Source: Candidatus Bathyarchaeum tardum
GTDB taxonomy: Archaea; Thermoproteota; Bathyarchaeia; Bathyarchaeales; Bathyarchaeaceae
Assembly (NCBI GenBank): GCA_029762755.1
Contig: JARVGH010000002.1
Coordinates: forward strand, 310,001-374,000
DNA: 64,000 nucleotides
Direction: 5' to 3'
A program made the translations under genes and the position numbers. The notes below the pieces were generated by a model. That model saw nothing but the letters and a program-made list of their open reading frames with translations, was not told the DNA's origin and did no database searches. Positions 62,825 to 64,000 of the stretch are shown here, in pieces (position 1 is the stretch's first letter; the number at the start of each line of letters is the position of its first letter).

Positions 62825-64000
62825 ATGGAAACACTTCATCACAATGGCGTACTAATTCCAGAACCTTACCAAGGAAAAGGTCTAACAGTAAAAATATACG
62901 ATAAAGAAGTCAAGCTAACAACAGAACAAGAAGAGTTAGCAGTAGCATGGGCAAAAAAAGTTGGAACCCCCTACGTTGAGGATAAGATCTTTGCGAAGAA
63001 TTTTCACGAAGATTTTTCAGAAAAACTGGGAATCAAAGTCAAACCAGGAGATGTAGATTTTTCGGCCATAGTTGCCCTTGTTCAAGAAGAACGAGAATAC
63101 AAAAAAAATCTTCCAAAAGAAGAAAAGAAACGTTTGGCAGCTGACCGAAAAATTCTCCGAGAAGAAAACAAAGAAAAATATGGTTTCGCCTACGTTGACG
63201 GCGAAAAAATGGAGCTAGCCAATTATGTTGCAGAGCCCAGTTCAATTTTCATGGGTCGAGGAAACCATCCAATGAGGGGAAAATGGAAACAAGGACCAGT
63301 GAAAGAGGACGTTATATTGAATTTGTCGCCAGATGCCCCAAGACCCGAAGGCAACTGGAACGAAATTGTGTGGGAACCTGAAGCCATCTGGATTGCCCGT
63401 TGGCAAGACAAACTCAGTGGCAAAATGAAGTATGTATGGTTTTCTGATTCGTGCAGTTTTAAACAGCAAAAAGAGATAGAAAAATTTGACAAAGCTGTTG
63501 CGTTTAAAAAGAATCTTTCAAAAGTCAAAAAACACATTGAAAGTAATCTTGCTTCAGAAGATGTGAAGAGGAGAAAAACTGCAACTGTTTGTTTTCTTAT
63601 TGATAAACTAAAAATTAGGGTTGGGGACGAAAAAGACCCCGACGAAGCAGATACTGTTGGTGCGTCTACTCTTCGAAAAGAGCACATCAAAATCAATGGC
63701 GATGGCACAGTTTCCTTCAACTTTTTGGGAAAAGACAGCGTTCCTCACATTTTCACTACAAAGCTTCCTGAATTAGTGATTAAGAATCTTGAAGAGTTTT
63801 CAGCAAACACTGATGCAGCCCTATTTGAAGGGGTAGGTTCCAGTCAAGTAAGCGAATTCTTAGATGAAGTAATGACAGGTCTTTCTGCGAAGGTTTTCCG
63901 TACTTTGTATGCTACGGATGCAGTGAAGAATAAGTTAGATAAAACTCCAGTTGAACCTGATCAGCCCGAATACATCAAAAAATATGTTGCAACAATGGCA
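62825..64000 (+). CDS. Eukaryote-like DNA topoisomerase IB, partial
   Basis: 392 codons up to the window end. HNGVLIPEPYQGKGLTVKIYDKEVKLT, KNFHEDFSEKLG, PSSIFMGRGNHPMRGKWKQGP, WIARWQDKLSGKMKYVWF and LRVGDEKDPDEADTVGASTLR-like IRVGDEKDPDEADTVGAS are hallmarks of the eukaryotic Topo IB core. The catalytic tyrosine lies beyond the window. It relaxes supercoils through a 3'-phosphotyrosine. Among archaea it is known from Thaumarchaeota and relatives, which supports a TACK origin. ATG 62825. Confidence 0.95.
   Translation, partial: METLHHNGVLIPEPYQGKGLTVKIYDKEVKLTTEQEELAVAWAKKVGTPYVEDKIFAKNFHEDFSEKLGIKVKPGDVDFSAIVALVQEEREYKKNLPKEEKKRLAADRKILREENKEKYGFAYVDGEKMELANYVAEPSSIFMGRGNHPMRGKWKQGPVKEDVILNLSPDAPRPEGNWNEIVWEPEAIWIARWQDKLSGKMKYVWFSDSCSFKQQKEIEKFDKAVAFKKNLSKVKKHIESNLASEDVKRRKTATVCFLIDKLKIRVGDEKDPDEADTVGASTLRKEHIKINGDGTVSFNFLGKDSVPHIFTTKLPELVIKNLEEFSANTDAALFEGVGSSQVSEFLDEVMTGLSAKVFRTLYATDAVKNKLDKTPVEPDQPEYIKKYVATMA

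Overview
The window comes from an archaeal chromosome, and the gene content points to the Bathyarchaeia/TACK side of the archaea (inference). Supporting genes are TFB, an SUI1-type aIF1, NAC, Nop5 plus fibrillarin, Mre11/Rad50 with a zinc hook, an ATP-dependent DNA ligase, a tRNA-Gln with A1:U72, a eukaryote-like topoisomerase IB and a probable eL22-like ribosomal protein. A four-gene cluster fits tetrahydromethanopterin-type cofactor synthesis and CooC fits CO dehydrogenase maturation, so a C1/acetyl-CoA (Wood-Ljungdahl-like) anaerobic metabolism is likely. The DNA is AT-rich. Many genes start at TTG or GTG behind clear Shine-Dalgarno (SD) sequences, and several appear leaderless.

Layout. 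1-2.4 kb: type IV pilus/archaellum-type ATPase (cut by the window edge) diverging from a KaiC-like protein that lacks the Walker A lysine. 2.6-6.2 kb: small unknown genes and an Hsp20-phosphoribosyltransferase-hydrolase operon. 6.4-7.9 kb: a truncated VOC-family gene abutting a PIN/UPF0175 toxin-antitoxin pair, two overlapping micro-ORFs and tRNA-Gln. 8.1-12.9 kb: TFB with a structured leader, aIF1, an Lrp-type sensor, an RNA m5C methyltransferase with a PUA partner, and an HD hydrolase. 13-16.3 kb: an acidic 21-residue peptide behind a switch-like leader, an HExxH protein, a protein with two Cas2/ChrB-like halves, a GIY-YIG protein and a HemK-type methyltransferase. 16.4-20.3 kb: pyrK, pyrD, nop5 and fibrillarin.

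20.5-27.7 kb is an integrated mobile element. It carries a tyrosine integrase fused to a zinc ribbon, a 1007-residue primase-polymerase/helicase, AbrB and winged-helix regulators, a divergent promoter built of nested inverted repeats, two promoters with identical twin-box geometry, a second minimal recombinase and an iteron-like array. Mre11/Rad50 follow directly.

31-42 kb: a secreted protein whose signal peptide is broken by a frameshift, a RelE-like toxin, an ECF-type membrane protein, the methanopterin cluster, the eL22-like gene, purA and a permease operon. 42.2-43.4 kb: a secreted glycine-zipper protein split by an in-frame TAA next to a small membrane protein. 44-54.8 kb: DNA ligase, a RibD-type reductase, radical SAM, CooC, and katG flanked by 62-63 bp imperfect direct repeats derived from the cooC start region, then envelope genes. 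54.9-64 kb: an ABC-2 exporter with two surface proteins, flavodiiron protein, TrmO, NAC, a PUA protein and topoisomerase IB running off the end.

katG and the flavodiiron protein together give an oxygen/peroxide defence suited to an anaerobe. The best candidates for undescribed biology are the mobile element, the micro-ORF loci (7.76-7.88 kb and 13.2 kb), the split secreted protein and the katG/cooC duplication.
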